A stretch of 64,000 nucleotides of DNA from Massilia sp. YIM B02443 (lineage in GTDB: Bacteria > Pseudomonadota > Gammaproteobacteria > Burkholderiales > Burkholderiaceae_D): assembly GCF_030411955.1 (NCBI RefSeq), contig NZ_JASNRA010000010.1:105998-169997 (forward strand), given 5' to 3'. Of this stretch, positions 1 through 8,026 are shown in pieces. The translations under genes were made by a program, and so were the position numbers. Under the pieces are notes generated by a model. The model did not search any database. It saw nothing but the letters and a program-made list of their open reading frames with translations, and was not told where the DNA came from. The first letter of the stretch is position 1, and each line of letters begins with the position of its first letter.

Positions 1-41
1 TAGGTTTGAATGAGTTCCAAGCTAACTGCTAAAACCCCGAT

Positions 42-1715
42 TTAAGAACGGAACTGCAGCGCCGCGGTCAGGTCGCCAGGCCCGCGCGCACCGCGCTTCG
101 CGAACGCTTCGTTGCGTGCCGCCAGGCCTTCCAGCAGCGGCAGGCCGTGCAGGCGCGTGATGAAGCGCAGGATCGAGGTGGTGTCGTAGAAATTGTGATC
201 GACCGCGCCGCGCTTGGCGTGCGGCGACACCACGATGGCGGGGATGCGCGAGCCCGGGCCCCAGCGGTCGCCCTGCGGCGGCGCCACGTGGTCCCACCAG
301 CCGCCGTTCTCGTCGAAGGTGATCACCACCACCATGTCCTTCCACTGCGGCGACTTCTTGAGGTGCTCGATGACGTTGGCCACGTGGGCGTCGCCCGACT
401 CGATGTCGGAATAGCCCGCATGCAGGTTCAGGTTGCCCTGCGGCTTGTAGAACGCCACCGCCGGCAGCTTGCCCGCCACCGCGTCGGCGATGAACTTGTT
501 CGAGATCGGACTGTCGCCCAGGCCGCCGTCGCGCAGGTGTTCGGCACGCTCTTTGGTGCCCGGCGCGAACTGCTTGAAGTAGTTGAGCGGTTGGTGGTGG
601 TACTGGAAGTTCGGCCGCTCGCCGGCGCCGCGGCCGTCCAGCGCCGCCTGCATGCCGCCGCCGTACCAGGCCCAGCTCACGCCGCGCCGCGACAGCAGGT
701 CGCCGATGGTGTCGTAGGTCTGTGGCGGCAGGGTCGATGCGTCCTTCGGGTCGGCATGCAGCGGATCGCCGTCGTAGGCCGGACGCACCCAGCTCGGCTG
801 GTACGGCGGCGCCATGGTGTTGACCGCGTAGCCGTCCGGCGTCATGGCGCCGTTGCGCACGAACTTCGGCTTGCCGTCCAGCGCCGACTTGGGCGAATCC
901 GGCGCCAGCGCCAGGCGTACGCCCTGCGGGCCGTCTTCGAGCACCGCGATCTTGTTTTTGGCCGCGGTCTCGTGGGCGTTGAAGTATTCCGGCACCCGGC
1001 CGCTGATCAGGAACTGGTGGTTCAGGTAAGAGCCGCCGAAAGCCGCCATGAAGAAGTTGTCGCACAGCGTGAATTCGCGCGCGATCTGCCACAGGCCCAG
1101 GTTCTTCGAGGTCTCGCCGTAATGGCCCATCACCATGCCGCCGGCGTCGGACCAGGCCGTGAACATGTCGTTCTTGCCGCCGTTGATCTGCATCTGGTTG
1201 TGATAGAACTGGTGCACCAGGTCGCGCGTGATGATCGACTCCGGCAGCGGCTTGCCGTCGGCGTCCTTCAGTGCGTACGGCGCGTTCGGCAGGTTGGCCG
1301 ACTGTTCCTCGGTGGTGATGTAGTCCTTGCCGCCGATGTTCTGGCGGCCCGGCACCACCCCGCCCCAGGTCTTGGGCAAGGTGGGCAGGACCGAACCGTC
1401 GCGGTCGCGCTGCTGCACGGCGGCCGCGGGCGCGTCGGCCAGCGGCGCGGCCAGGCCGGGGAAGCCGGCGAACAGGTTGTTGAAGCTGCGGTTCTCGAGG
1501 TAGATCACGACCACGTTCTTGACGTGGGCACGCAGCTTGGCGTCGAGCGAGCCCTTGGCGGCCGGCCTGGCGGCAGGGGTGGCGGCACTGGCCGCGCCCG
1601 GCAGCGCGCCGGCGCCGGCCACCACGCCGGCGGCCGCGGCGGCCTGGAAGATGCGCCTGCGCGCGGGATTGTCGGGCTGGATCGTGGAACGGTCGTCGTG
1701 GTCTTGCTCGTGCAC
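42..1715 (-). CDS. Tat-exported phosphoesterase (acid phosphatase / phospholipase C-like)
   Basis: A 557-residue protein of the phosphoesterase superfamily that includes bacterial phospholipase C and AcpA-type acid phosphatases. Family features seen are an early ENRSFNNLF motif (metal and nucleophile region, about residues 75-83) and a late FDENGGWWDH motif near residue 470. The N-terminus has three arginines followed by an Ala-rich hydrophobic stretch (about residues 20-42), which looks like a twin-arginine signal, so a periplasmic or secreted enzyme is likely. The start is GTG at 1715, chosen because AGGAGA sits seven bases upstream. The substrate cannot be told from sequence; phosphomonoester and phospholipid head-group hydrolysis are both possible. 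It appears monocistronic. Confidence 0.85.
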   Translation of the reverse strand: MHEQDHDDRSTIQPDNPARRRIFQAAAAAGVVAGAGALPGAASAATPAARPAAKGSLDAKLRAHVKNVVVIYLENRSFNNLFAGFPGLAAPLADAPAAAVQQRDRDGSVLPTLPKTWGGVVPGRQNIGGKDYITTEEQSANLPNAPYALKDADGKPLPESIITRDLVHQFYHNQMQINGGKNDMFTAWSDAGGMVMGHYGETSKNLGLWQIAREFTLCDNFFMAAFGGSYLNHQFLISGRVPEYFNAHETAAKNKIAVLEDGPQGVRLALAPDSPKSALDGKPKFVRNGAMTPDGYAVNTMAPPYQPSWVRPAYDGDPLHADPKDASTLPPQTYDTIGDLLSRRGVSWAWYGGGMQAALDGRGAGERPNFQYHHQPLNYFKQFAPGTKERAEHLRDGGLGDSPISNKFIADAVAGKLPAVAFYKPQGNLNLHAGYSDIESGDAHVANVIEHLKKSPQWKDMVVVITFDENGGWWDHVAPPQGDRWGPGSRIPAIVVSPHAKRGAVDHNFYDTTSILRFITRLHGLPLLEGLAARNEAFAKRGARGPGDLTAALQFRS

Positions 1716-1862
1716 GTGCTTCTCCTGATGGCGGCCGGCATGGCCGCAAAAGAAGAATTATCCGCGCAATTTACAGCTGGAAACAAGCAATACCGGCCTC
1801 GGCCGTCAAACGGTTGTCACATTCCGACGGCAGAATGGCTTTGCTCTTGGGAAGGGCATTGG

Positions 1863-1884
1863 CGGCGCGAGCCGCCCTACCGGC
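1863..1884. repeat. Short REP-like hairpin
   Basis: GGCGGC-gcga-GCCGCC followed by CTACC, lying 3' of the minus-strand GyrI-like gene. It resembles a shortened form of the palindromes near 15.1, 26.9 and 30.2 kb. Confidence 0.35.
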
Positions 1885-1975
1885 GCCGGCGGTCGGGAAA
1901 TATACCGGCACCAATTCAGTTCGCTTCGCGGCGACATCCAACCTCCGGCATCGGCCGGAGGCCCGATAGACGGCC

Positions 1976-2446
1976 TTAGCCGTAGAGCGGAATCAGGATA
2001 TCGAACGCATTGTCCGGCCGCTCGCCATCGTCGGCGCCCGGCGTGAATCGGCGGTCGTAGCGCTCCAGACGGAATGCTTCTTCGTCCGGCACCATCCCCA
2101 GCTGCTCGATCGCGGCAAAGCCGGTCGTATACGTGGTCTGCAGGCGCGACACCGGACCGCGATGGGTCAGCACGGCGTAGCGCCGCGCCGGGATGCGGAT
2201 CCCGATCATGCCCGGCGGCAGATCGTTGAGATCGGCCACTTCGGTGGCGATGCACTCGATGTGCACGCCCGCGTTTTCCTGCACGCTGACGCCGTAGCGC
2301 AGGTCTTTTTTCTCGCCCAGCTCTTCTTCGCGTCCCAGGAAGTCTTTCCAGACTTCCGGAATATCCGCTTCCAGAACCGATAACGGAGCCGCGATAGGCA
2401 GGCCGGCGAGCTTCATTTCAGGTAGTGTAACGGTTGAGATGTGCAT
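1976..2446 (-). CDS. GyrI-like / AraC effector-binding domain protein
   Basis: A 156-residue stand-alone small-molecule-binding domain of the GyrI-like (SHS2 duplication) type. It has no DNA-binding part. Supporting sequence includes the LPEMKLAGL opening, the central IPARRYAVLTHRGP strand-loop that is typical of the family, and the closing FDILIPLYG. An in-frame extension to 2566 exists, but residue M41 (2446) is preferred because the upstream stretch is basic, has no family likeness and overlaps the promoter space of the divergent methyltransferase. Such proteins bind or hydrolyse hydrophobic or cationic ligands; the ligand here is unknown. Confidence 0.75.
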   Translation of the reverse strand: MHISTVTLPEMKLAGLPIAAPLSVLEADIPEVWKDFLGREEELGEKKDLRYGVSVQENAGVHIECIATEVADLNDLPPGMIGIRIPARRYAVLTHRGPVSRLQTTYTTGFAAIEQLGMVPDEEAFRLERYDRRFTPGADDGERPDNAFDILIPLYG

Positions 2447-2565
2447 GATATCGTCTATGCCAAAGGACGAAACGATTATAGCCTTAACTCTTCGACAATA
2501 TTGGTACGCACGCAATCGTGCGCGTGACATTGTCGGTTCCAGGCGACTACTACGGGAGACAGCCA

Positions 2566-3147
2566 ATGCAAGCCTCGCTCAAAGCCCTGCTCAGGGAACT
2601 CGAAACCTTCGGCCGCCAGCATGATTCCAGCGTTGCCGAGCGCACCGGCCGCATGCTCAACATCACGCCCGACACCGGCGAATTCCTGGCCGTATTGACG
2701 CGCTCGATGGGCGCCACCCGCATCCTCGAAGTCGGCACCTCGAACGGCTATTCGACGCTGTGGCTGGCCGACGCCGCCGGCGCCGCCGGCACGGTGACGA
2801 CGCTCGAGCTGGCGCCCGAGAAGGCGACGCTGGCGCGCGCCAACTTCGCGCGCGCCGGGCTGCACGAGCGCATCCGCCTGGTCGAGGGCGAGGCCGGCGC
2901 CTTCCTGGCCGGGTGCGACAGCGCCAGCGTCGACCTGCTGTTCCTCGATTCCGAGCGGCGCGCCTATGCCGGCTGGTGGCCCGAGCTGGCGCGCGTGCTG
3001 CGCCCGGGCGGGCTGCTGGTGGTCGACAATGCGGTCTCGCATGCGCAGGAGCTGGCGCCGTTCATGCAGGCGGTGCGCGAGGAAGCCGGCTGGAGCACCA
3101 GCCTGGTCCCGGTCGGCAAGGGCGAATTCCTGGCCGTCAAACACTGA
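2566..3147 (+). CDS. Class I SAM-dependent O-methyltransferase
   Basis: A 193-residue O-methyltransferase of the CheR/COMT-like methyltransf_24 type. The SAM-binding motif I reads ILEVGTSNGYSTLW (about residues 55-68). A second acidic strand, TTLELAPEK, follows. The metal-binding style motif FLDSERR and the LRPGGLLVVDN strand come after that. The start at 2566 is preferred over a GTG-type start at 2518 because GGGAGA lies at 2554-2559. It is divergent from the GyrI-like gene. The substrate is unknown; related enzymes methylate small catechols or caffeoyl-type phenolics. Confidence 0.85.
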   Translation: MQASLKALLRELETFGRQHDSSVAERTGRMLNITPDTGEFLAVLTRSMGATRILEVGTSNGYSTLWLADAAGAAGTVTTLELAPEKATLARANFARAGLHERIRLVEGEAGAFLAGCDSASVDLLFLDSERRAYAGWWPELARVLRPGGLLVVDNAVSHAQELAPFMQAVREEAGWSTSLVPVGKGEFLAVKH

Positions 3148-3270
3148 CGCGACCTGGCTGCAGCGGCCGGGTTTGCATTCCATCCCGCGTTTTATGCAAT
3201 CCATCGCATGGCCCGCGTCGCCGGGACCGGCGCTGCCTAGAATGGCTTCATCAACTCACCGGAGACAGCC

Positions 3271-3894
3271 ATGAAACGCATCGCGCTTGCAGCCCTTCTT
3301 ACCCTTGCCACCCTGTCGACCCAGGCCGCCGAACAGGTGCGCAACGCGACCCCGTTCAAGACCATCAATGCGCAGGGCCCGGTCAGCCTGGTGGTCGAAG
3401 TCGGCAAGGCCCACTCGATCCGCGTCGAAGGCTCGCAGCACTTCATCGACCGTGTCACCAGCGAGATCGTCAACGGCGAACTGCGCCTGGGCTACAAGGA
3501 AAAGAACAACGTCAGCATCAAGGACAATGACCGGGTGGTGGTGACCACGCCCGACCTGACCCGCTTCACCGGCGAAGGCGCCGGCCTGGTGGTGCTCAAC
3601 GGCGTGCGCACCGAGCGCTTCGACGTCGACTACCGCGGCGCCGGCAAGCTGCAGATGAACGGCCGCGTCGAGCGCCTGCGCCTGGACGCCGAAGGCGTCG
3701 GCGAAGTCGATGCGAAAGACCTGGTGACGCAGGACGCCGACGTGCGCTTCCGCGGCATCGGCGCGGTCAGCGTGCATGCGAAGAACCGGCTGCAGGCCGA
3801 GGTACAGGGCATGGGCGAGCTGACCTATTACGGCAAGCCGCGCTCGCTCAGCAAATCGGTGTCGGGCATCGGCAGCGTAGTGGCTGGCCGCTGA
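3271..3894 (+). CDS. Secreted DUF2807 (GIN-domain) protein
   Basis: A 207-residue exported protein with a Sec signal peptide (MKRIALAALLTLATLSTQAA) and one GIN/DUF2807 domain. The repeating strands GEGAGLVVLNGV, YRGAGKLQMNG, AEGVGEVDA and FRGIGAVSVHA suggest a right-handed parallel beta fold. The family is sometimes annotated as an autotransporter adhesin head, but no barrel is present here, so a free periplasmic or surface protein is more likely. The start has GGAGA eleven bases upstream. No function is assigned. Confidence 0.75.
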   Translation: MKRIALAALLTLATLSTQAAEQVRNATPFKTINAQGPVSLVVEVGKAHSIRVEGSQHFIDRVTSEIVNGELRLGYKEKNNVSIKDNDRVVVTTPDLTRFTGEGAGLVVLNGVRTERFDVDYRGAGKLQMNGRVERLRLDAEGVGEVDAKDLVTQDADVRFRGIGAVSVHAKNRLQAEVQGMGELTYYGKPRSLSKSVSGIGSVVAGR

Positions 3895-3895
3895 T

Positions 3896-4222
3896 TCAGT
3901 CGTTGACCAGTTCCAGCAGCACCTGCGCGTGGCACGGCCCATCGAGGCGGCACCAGCAGGCCAGGTTATGCCCGCGGAGCGCGCTCTTCGCTTCCTGGGC
4001 GACGCGCTGCCCGGCCGGATCGTCGCGCAGCCAGCGCCGGTAAGCCGCCACCGCCTGTTCCACGCTCGGCATGGCGACGTAGCGCCCTACCTGCGTGCCC
4101 GGCGCGAACTCGGGCAGCACCGAGAACGGATTGCCCCAGCGCCCGGGGCGCGCCACCGAGATCGTATCGGGCGGCATGCGCCAGCCCTTCTTCCTGCTCA
4201 ACTGCACCCGCTGCGGTGTCAT
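3896..4222 (-). CDS. DUF4326 domain protein
   Basis: A 108-residue protein that is essentially one DUF4326 domain. Diagnostic pieces are SVARPGRWGNPF near the N-terminus, an aromatic-rich helix (AVAAYRRWLRDDP) and the LACWCRLDGPCHAQVLLEL C-terminal motif with two cysteines and a histidine. The family is widespread in phages and bacteria and has no settled role. AAAGG sits about eight bases before the ATG. It converges on the DUF2807 gene with only one base between the stop codons. Confidence 0.75.
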   Translation of the reverse strand: MTPQRVQLSRKKGWRMPPDTISVARPGRWGNPFSVLPEFAPGTQVGRYVAMPSVEQAVAAYRRWLRDDPAGQRVAQEAKSALRGHNLACWCRLDGPCHAQVLLELVND

Positions 4223-4280
4223 TGCGGCCTTTCATGACGATGCGTGCCGGCCGCTCCGGCGGCCGTTTACCCTTCCGTCA

Positions 4281-4583
4281 TCATACCGGCACGGCGGGCG
4301 CGGCGTCGCCGCAGCTGTCGGCCAGGAAGTCGACCAGCCGGTGCACGGTGTCGACCCTGGCGGCATAGATGATGTAGCGGCCTTCCTGGCGCGGCACGAC
4401 CAGGCCGGCGTGGGTCAGCTCCTTCAGGTGGAACGACAGCGAGGATGCCGGCATCTGCAGCGACGCGGCGATACTGCTGGCGGACTGGCCGCGGGGGCCG
4501 GCCTGCACCAGCAGGCGGAACGCGGCGAAGCGCGATTCCTGGGCAAGCGCGGCGAGCGCCGCGATGGCGAGATTGGTTTGCAT
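4281..4583 (-). CDS. ArsR-family winged-helix regulator
   Basis: A 100-residue ArsR/SmtB-type DNA-binding protein. The helix-turn-helix region reads SASSIAASLQMPASSLSFHLKEL and the wing GLVVPRQEGRYIIYAA. The start at M31 of a longer open frame (4583) matches the usual family length. The metal-box cysteines ELCVC are absent, so metal sensing is unlikely; the single C-terminal Cys (ADSCGD) is not a known site. It might control the neighbouring Imm53-like gene or itself. Confidence 0.8.
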   Translation of the reverse strand: MQTNLAIAALAALAQESRFAAFRLLVQAGPRGQSASSIAASLQMPASSLSFHLKELTHAGLVVPRQEGRYIIYAARVDTVHRLVDFLADSCGDAAPAVPV

Positions 4584-4685
4584 GCGATGACCAGTGGTTT
4601 CGGTGGCGTGGCCGCAGCGGCCACGCTTCGAATTCTGTCGAATGACTTTGACAGAGTGATGACAAGCGCGCAAAGTGCGCCCGTC

Positions 4686-4946
4686 TCAGTCGGTCTTGAC
4701 GATGGCCAGGAAGCGCTGCAGCAGCTCGTTGAGGTTATGGCTGCCGCCGTCGCCGATGAAGCGCCCTCCCCTGACTTCGCATTCGATCCAGTCGGCCTTG
4801 CGCCGGCACTGGCGCGAGAACGGCACGACCAGGTCGGCCCAGGCGGTAGCCGAGAGATCGATCTCGACGTGCCAGCCCGGTTTGTCGGTGGCGGCGATCG
4901 ACATGCCGCTGAGGCGTCCCCAGGGATTGTCACATTGTTGACCCAT
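4686..4946 (-). CDS. Imm53-like orphan immunity protein
   Basis: An 86-residue protein with likeness to the immunity-53 family of polymorphic-toxin immunity proteins, judged from the pattern QQCDNPW ... ATDKPGWHVEIDL ... DWIECEV ... FIGDGGSHNLNELLQRFL. Family members usually start with another 10-15 residues before the QCD motif. Here the likely ATG is immediately before it (4946), so the N-terminus is short or the true start is upstream. No cognate toxin is visible nearby. It lies 74 bases after cydX on the same strand, so it may be read through from the cyd operon. Confidence 0.5.
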   Translation of the reverse strand: MGQQCDNPWGRLSGMSIAATDKPGWHVEIDLSATAWADLVVPFSRQCRRKADWIECEVRGGRFIGDGGSHNLNELLQRFLAIVKTD

Positions 4947-4985
4947 GATGCAAGCCTTGATGCTGGTGTTACGGGTGATGCGGTT

Positions 4986-5011
4986 GGCGCGGACGATGCC
5001 CTGTCCGCGCC
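4986..5011 (-). terminator. GC hairpin at the end of the cyd operon
   Basis: A perfect nine-base-pair inverted repeat (GGCGCGGAC / GTCCGCGCC, eight-base loop) just after the cydX stop. It lacks a T-tract, so it may stabilise the 3' end rather than terminate transcription. Confidence 0.4.
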
Positions 5012-5020
5012 GTGGGTTGC

Positions 5021-5179
5021 TTACTGTGCGTTTGCCGCGATGGCTTCGGCGTGCGGCACGGCGACGTCGGCCGCTGCGCGCTGTTGCGCCGCGTCGTCCA
5101 TCAGCTCGTACCACATCGCGTTGAGCACCCCAAAGGCGGCTGCCAGCGGCAGGCCGAGTAACCAGGCGAAATACCACAT
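5021..5179 (-). CDS. cydX: Cytochrome bd oxidase small subunit CydX
   Basis: A 52-residue single-span membrane peptide, easy to miss because of its size. The N-terminus MWYFAWLLGLPLAAAFGVLN is the classic CydX/CbdX/YbgT signature, with a conserved Trp-Tyr-Phe-Ala-Trp start, one transmembrane helix (about residues 3-24) and MWYELMDD after it. In E. coli CydX binds CydAB and is needed for a stable, active bd oxidase. The tail (about residues 30-52) is Ala-rich and longer than the E. coli form. AAGGAAA lies seven bases upstream of the ATG, and the gene follows cydB by 33 bases. Confidence 0.93.
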   Translation of the reverse strand: MWYFAWLLGLPLAAAFGVLNAMWYELMDDAAQQRAAADVAVPHAEAIAANAQ

Positions 5180-5212
5180 GATTGATTTCCTTTTGTCGAA
5201 TGGGTTGTCGGA

Positions 5213-6370
5213 TCAGTAGGCGTGCGTCTTGCCGCCGCTGATGTCGCTCGGATTCACCTTGCCCCACAGGACCTTGTAGACCCAGCTGGTGTAGGCGATG
5301 ATCAGGGGCAGGAAGATGCAGGTCGCGACCAGCATGATGAACAGCGTCAGGTGGCTCGACGACGAATCCCACACCGTCAGGCTGGCCTGCGGCTGGATCG
5401 AGGACGGCAGGATGAACGGGAACATCGAGGCGCCCACGCTCAGCACAATGCCGGCGATCGACAGGCTCGAGGTCAGCATGGCGACGCCTTCCCAGCGCCG
5501 CACCAGCGCCATCACGGTGAGCAAGGCGCCGACGATGCCGGCGGCCGGGGCCAGCTGGGTCCACGGGTGGGCTGCGTAGTTGGCGAACCACATGCCGGCC
5601 ACGCCGCTTTCCACGGTCTTGAACAGCGGGTTCGACGGACCGACGGTGTTGATCGCGCTGGTGATGCGGTAGCCGTCCACGAAGCTCCACAGCAGCGCAC
5701 CGGCCAGCGCATACAGGATCACCGTGGCCAGCGCGGCGCGGATGCCCCAGGTACGGGAACGCGAGGCGACCGGACCGTCGGTCTTGAGCACCAGCCAGGT
5801 GGCGCCGTGCATGATCAGCATCGCCATCGACACCAGGCCGGCTAGCAGCGCGAACGGGTTGAGCAGGCCGAAGAAGGTGCCCTCATAGAAGATCTGCATG
5901 TCCGGCGTGAAGCGGAACGGCACGCCCTGCAGCACGTTGCCCATGGCGACGCCGAAGATCAGCGAAGGCACGAAGCCGCCCACGAACAGGCCCCAGTCCC
6001 AGGTATTGCGCCAGCGCGCTTCTTCGCGCTTGCTGCGGTACTTGAAGGCGACCGGACGGATGATCAGCGCCAGCAGCACCGCCGCCATGGCCAGATAAAA
6101 GCCCGAGAACGAGACCGCGTACAGCTGCGGCCAGGCGGCGAAGATGGCGCCGCCGCCCAGCACCAGCCAGACCTGGTTGCCTTCCCAGACCGGGCCGACC
6201 GAGTTGATGACGACGCGGCGTTCGAGGTCGGTCTTGGCCACGAACGGCAGCAGCGTGCCGGTGCCGAGGTCGAAGCCGTCGGTGACGGCGAAGGCGAGCA
6301 GCAGCACGCCCAGCAGCAGCCACCAGATGACACGCAGGGTGTCGTAATCGAGAAGCATGTGAAGAATCAT
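5213..6370 (-). CDS. cydB: Cytochrome bd ubiquinol oxidase subunit II
   Basis: A 385-residue inner-membrane protein with about nine transmembrane helices. The opening FAVTDGFDLGTG, then SVGPVWEGNQVWLVLGGGAIFAAWP and the C-terminal SWVYKVLWGKV are typical of CydB. It pairs with CydA to reduce oxygen with electrons from ubiquinol under low oxygen or stress. The ATG at 6370 follows the cydA stop by seven bases; an internal ATG at 6358 is an alternative. The length is normal for the family. Confidence 0.97.
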   Translation of the reverse strand: MILHMLLDYDTLRVIWWLLLGVLLLAFAVTDGFDLGTGTLLPFVAKTDLERRVVINSVGPVWEGNQVWLVLGGGAIFAAWPQLYAVSFSGFYLAMAAVLLALIIRPVAFKYRSKREEARWRNTWDWGLFVGGFVPSLIFGVAMGNVLQGVPFRFTPDMQIFYEGTFFGLLNPFALLAGLVSMAMLIMHGATWLVLKTDGPVASRSRTWGIRAALATVILYALAGALLWSFVDGYRITSAINTVGPSNPLFKTVESGVAGMWFANYAAHPWTQLAPAAGIVGALLTVMALVRRWEGVAMLTSSLSIAGIVLSVGASMFPFILPSSIQPQASLTVWDSSSSHLTLFIMLVATCIFLPLIIAYTSWVYKVLWGKVNPSDISGGKTHAY

Positions 6371-6377
6371 GATGGTT

Positions 6378-7988
6378 TTACTCCGCAGTGATCATTGGGG
6401 CGGTGCGCATGGCCGGCGTGGTGCCGATCAGCGGGCTGTGGGCGCCCTGGGCGTGGGCAGGCTCGGCTTCCGGGCCCTTGCGAATGGCCTTGAGCATCAG
6501 CTTCATCTCGACGATGATCAGGATCGTGTACAGCACCACGAAGCCGATCAGGGTGCCCAGCACGGTCTGGATGCCCAGGTTCGACACCGCGACCGCGGTC
6601 GGCAGCACGCCTTCGATGGCCCATGGCTGGCGACCCAGTTCGGCCACGATCCAGCCGGCTTCGGCGGCGATCCACGGCAGTGGGATCGACCACACGGCCA
6701 CTTTCAGCAGCCAGGGATAGGCGTCCAGCTTGCGCTTGGCCGACAGCCAGAAGAACACGGCGTTGAGCACGATGAAGAAGATGCCCAGCGCGACCATGAT
6801 GCGGAACGACCAGAACAGCGGCGCGACCTGCGGCACGGTGTCCAGCGCGGCCTGCGCGATCTGGGCGTCGCTGGCCTGGCGCGGATCGTCGATGTAGCGC
6901 TTGAGCAGCAGCGCGTAACCGAGCACGCCGCTATGCTCTTCGAAGCGGGCCTTCAGGTCGGCCGGCACCGGGGTGTTGCCACCGAGGGCGCGGATCTGCT
7001 CCAGCGCGTCGTACGCCTGGATGCCTTGGCGGATGCGCACTTCGGCCAGCTGCACCAGGTCGTGGATGCCCGGGATTTCGGTTTCCAGCGAACGGGTGCC
7101 GATCAGGCCCATCACGAACGGGATGTGGACTGCGTAGTGGGTCTCGCGCGCATCCTGGTCGGGGAAGCCGAAGGCGGTGAAGGCGGCCGGCGCACGCTCG
7201 GTGTTCCACATGGCTTCGACCGCGGCCAGTTTCATCTTCTGGTGTTCGGTGGCCATGTAGCCGCTTTCGTCACCCAGCACCACCACCGACAGCGAGGCGG
7301 CCAGGCCGAACGAGGCAGCCACCGTCATCGAGCGCTTGGCCAGGTCGATGTGACGCCCCTTGAGCAGGAACCAGGCCGAGATGCCGAGCACGAACATGGC
7401 GGCGATCACATAGCCGGCCGAGACGGTGTGCACGAACTTGGCCTGCGCCACCGGGTTGGCCAGCACGGCGCCGAAGTCGGATACTTCCATGCGCATGGTC
7501 TGCGGGTTCAGGGCCGAGCCGACCGGGTTCTGCATCCAGCCGTTGGCGATCAGGATCCACAGCGCCGAGAAGTTGGTGCCGAGCGCGGTCAGCCAGGTCA
7601 CCACCAGGTGCTGGCGCTTCGACAGGCGGTCCCACCCGAAGAAGAACAGGCCGACGAACGTCGCTTCGAGGAAGAACGCCATCAGGCCTTCGATCGCCAG
7701 CGGCGCGCCGAACACGTCGCCGACGTAGTGGCTGTAGTAGCTCCAGTTCATCCCGAACTGGAACTCCATCACCAGGCCGGTCGAGACGCCGATGGCGAAG
7801 TTAATACCGAACAGCACACCCCAGAACTTCGTCATCTGGCGCCAGATCGGGCGGCCGGTCATCACGTACACGGTTTCCATGATGGCCAGCAGCATCGACA
7901 ACCCCAGCGTCAGGGGGACGAACAGGAAGTGGTACAGCGCCGTGAGGGCGAACTGTAGTCGGGAGAGCCCGACAACGTCGAGATCCAT
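6378..7988 (-). CDS. cydA: Cytochrome bd ubiquinol oxidase subunit I
   Basis: A 536-residue haem-bearing subunit. H20 in ALYHFLFVPLTLG corresponds to the axial ligand of haem b595. GWIVAELGRQPW, the quinol-site signature, is in the C-terminal third. The periplasmic Q-loop region (about residues 250-380) is of the long type found in E. coli-like enzymes. It lies between the transporter genes cydDC and cydB; the gap to cydC is 38 bases and contains an AT-rich stretch before the start, so a second promoter is possible. Confidence 0.97.
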   Translation of the reverse strand: MDLDVVGLSRLQFALTALYHFLFVPLTLGLSMLLAIMETVYVMTGRPIWRQMTKFWGVLFGINFAIGVSTGLVMEFQFGMNWSYYSHYVGDVFGAPLAIEGLMAFFLEATFVGLFFFGWDRLSKRQHLVVTWLTALGTNFSALWILIANGWMQNPVGSALNPQTMRMEVSDFGAVLANPVAQAKFVHTVSAGYVIAAMFVLGISAWFLLKGRHIDLAKRSMTVAASFGLAASLSVVVLGDESGYMATEHQKMKLAAVEAMWNTERAPAAFTAFGFPDQDARETHYAVHIPFVMGLIGTRSLETEIPGIHDLVQLAEVRIRQGIQAYDALEQIRALGGNTPVPADLKARFEEHSGVLGYALLLKRYIDDPRQASDAQIAQAALDTVPQVAPLFWSFRIMVALGIFFIVLNAVFFWLSAKRKLDAYPWLLKVAVWSIPLPWIAAEAGWIVAELGRQPWAIEGVLPTAVAVSNLGIQTVLGTLIGFVVLYTILIIVEMKLMLKAIRKGPEAEPAHAQGAHSPLIGTTPAMRTAPMITAE

Positions 7989-8026
7989 GGTGAATCCTTT
8001 CTTATTGATTAATTAAGGTGGGCAAT

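Noticed and set aside
147-1979. A 610-residue plus-strand open frame over the phosphoesterase gene
   Set aside because: Val/Arg/His-rich shadow translation typical of high-GC DNA; the minus-strand gene has clear family motifs.
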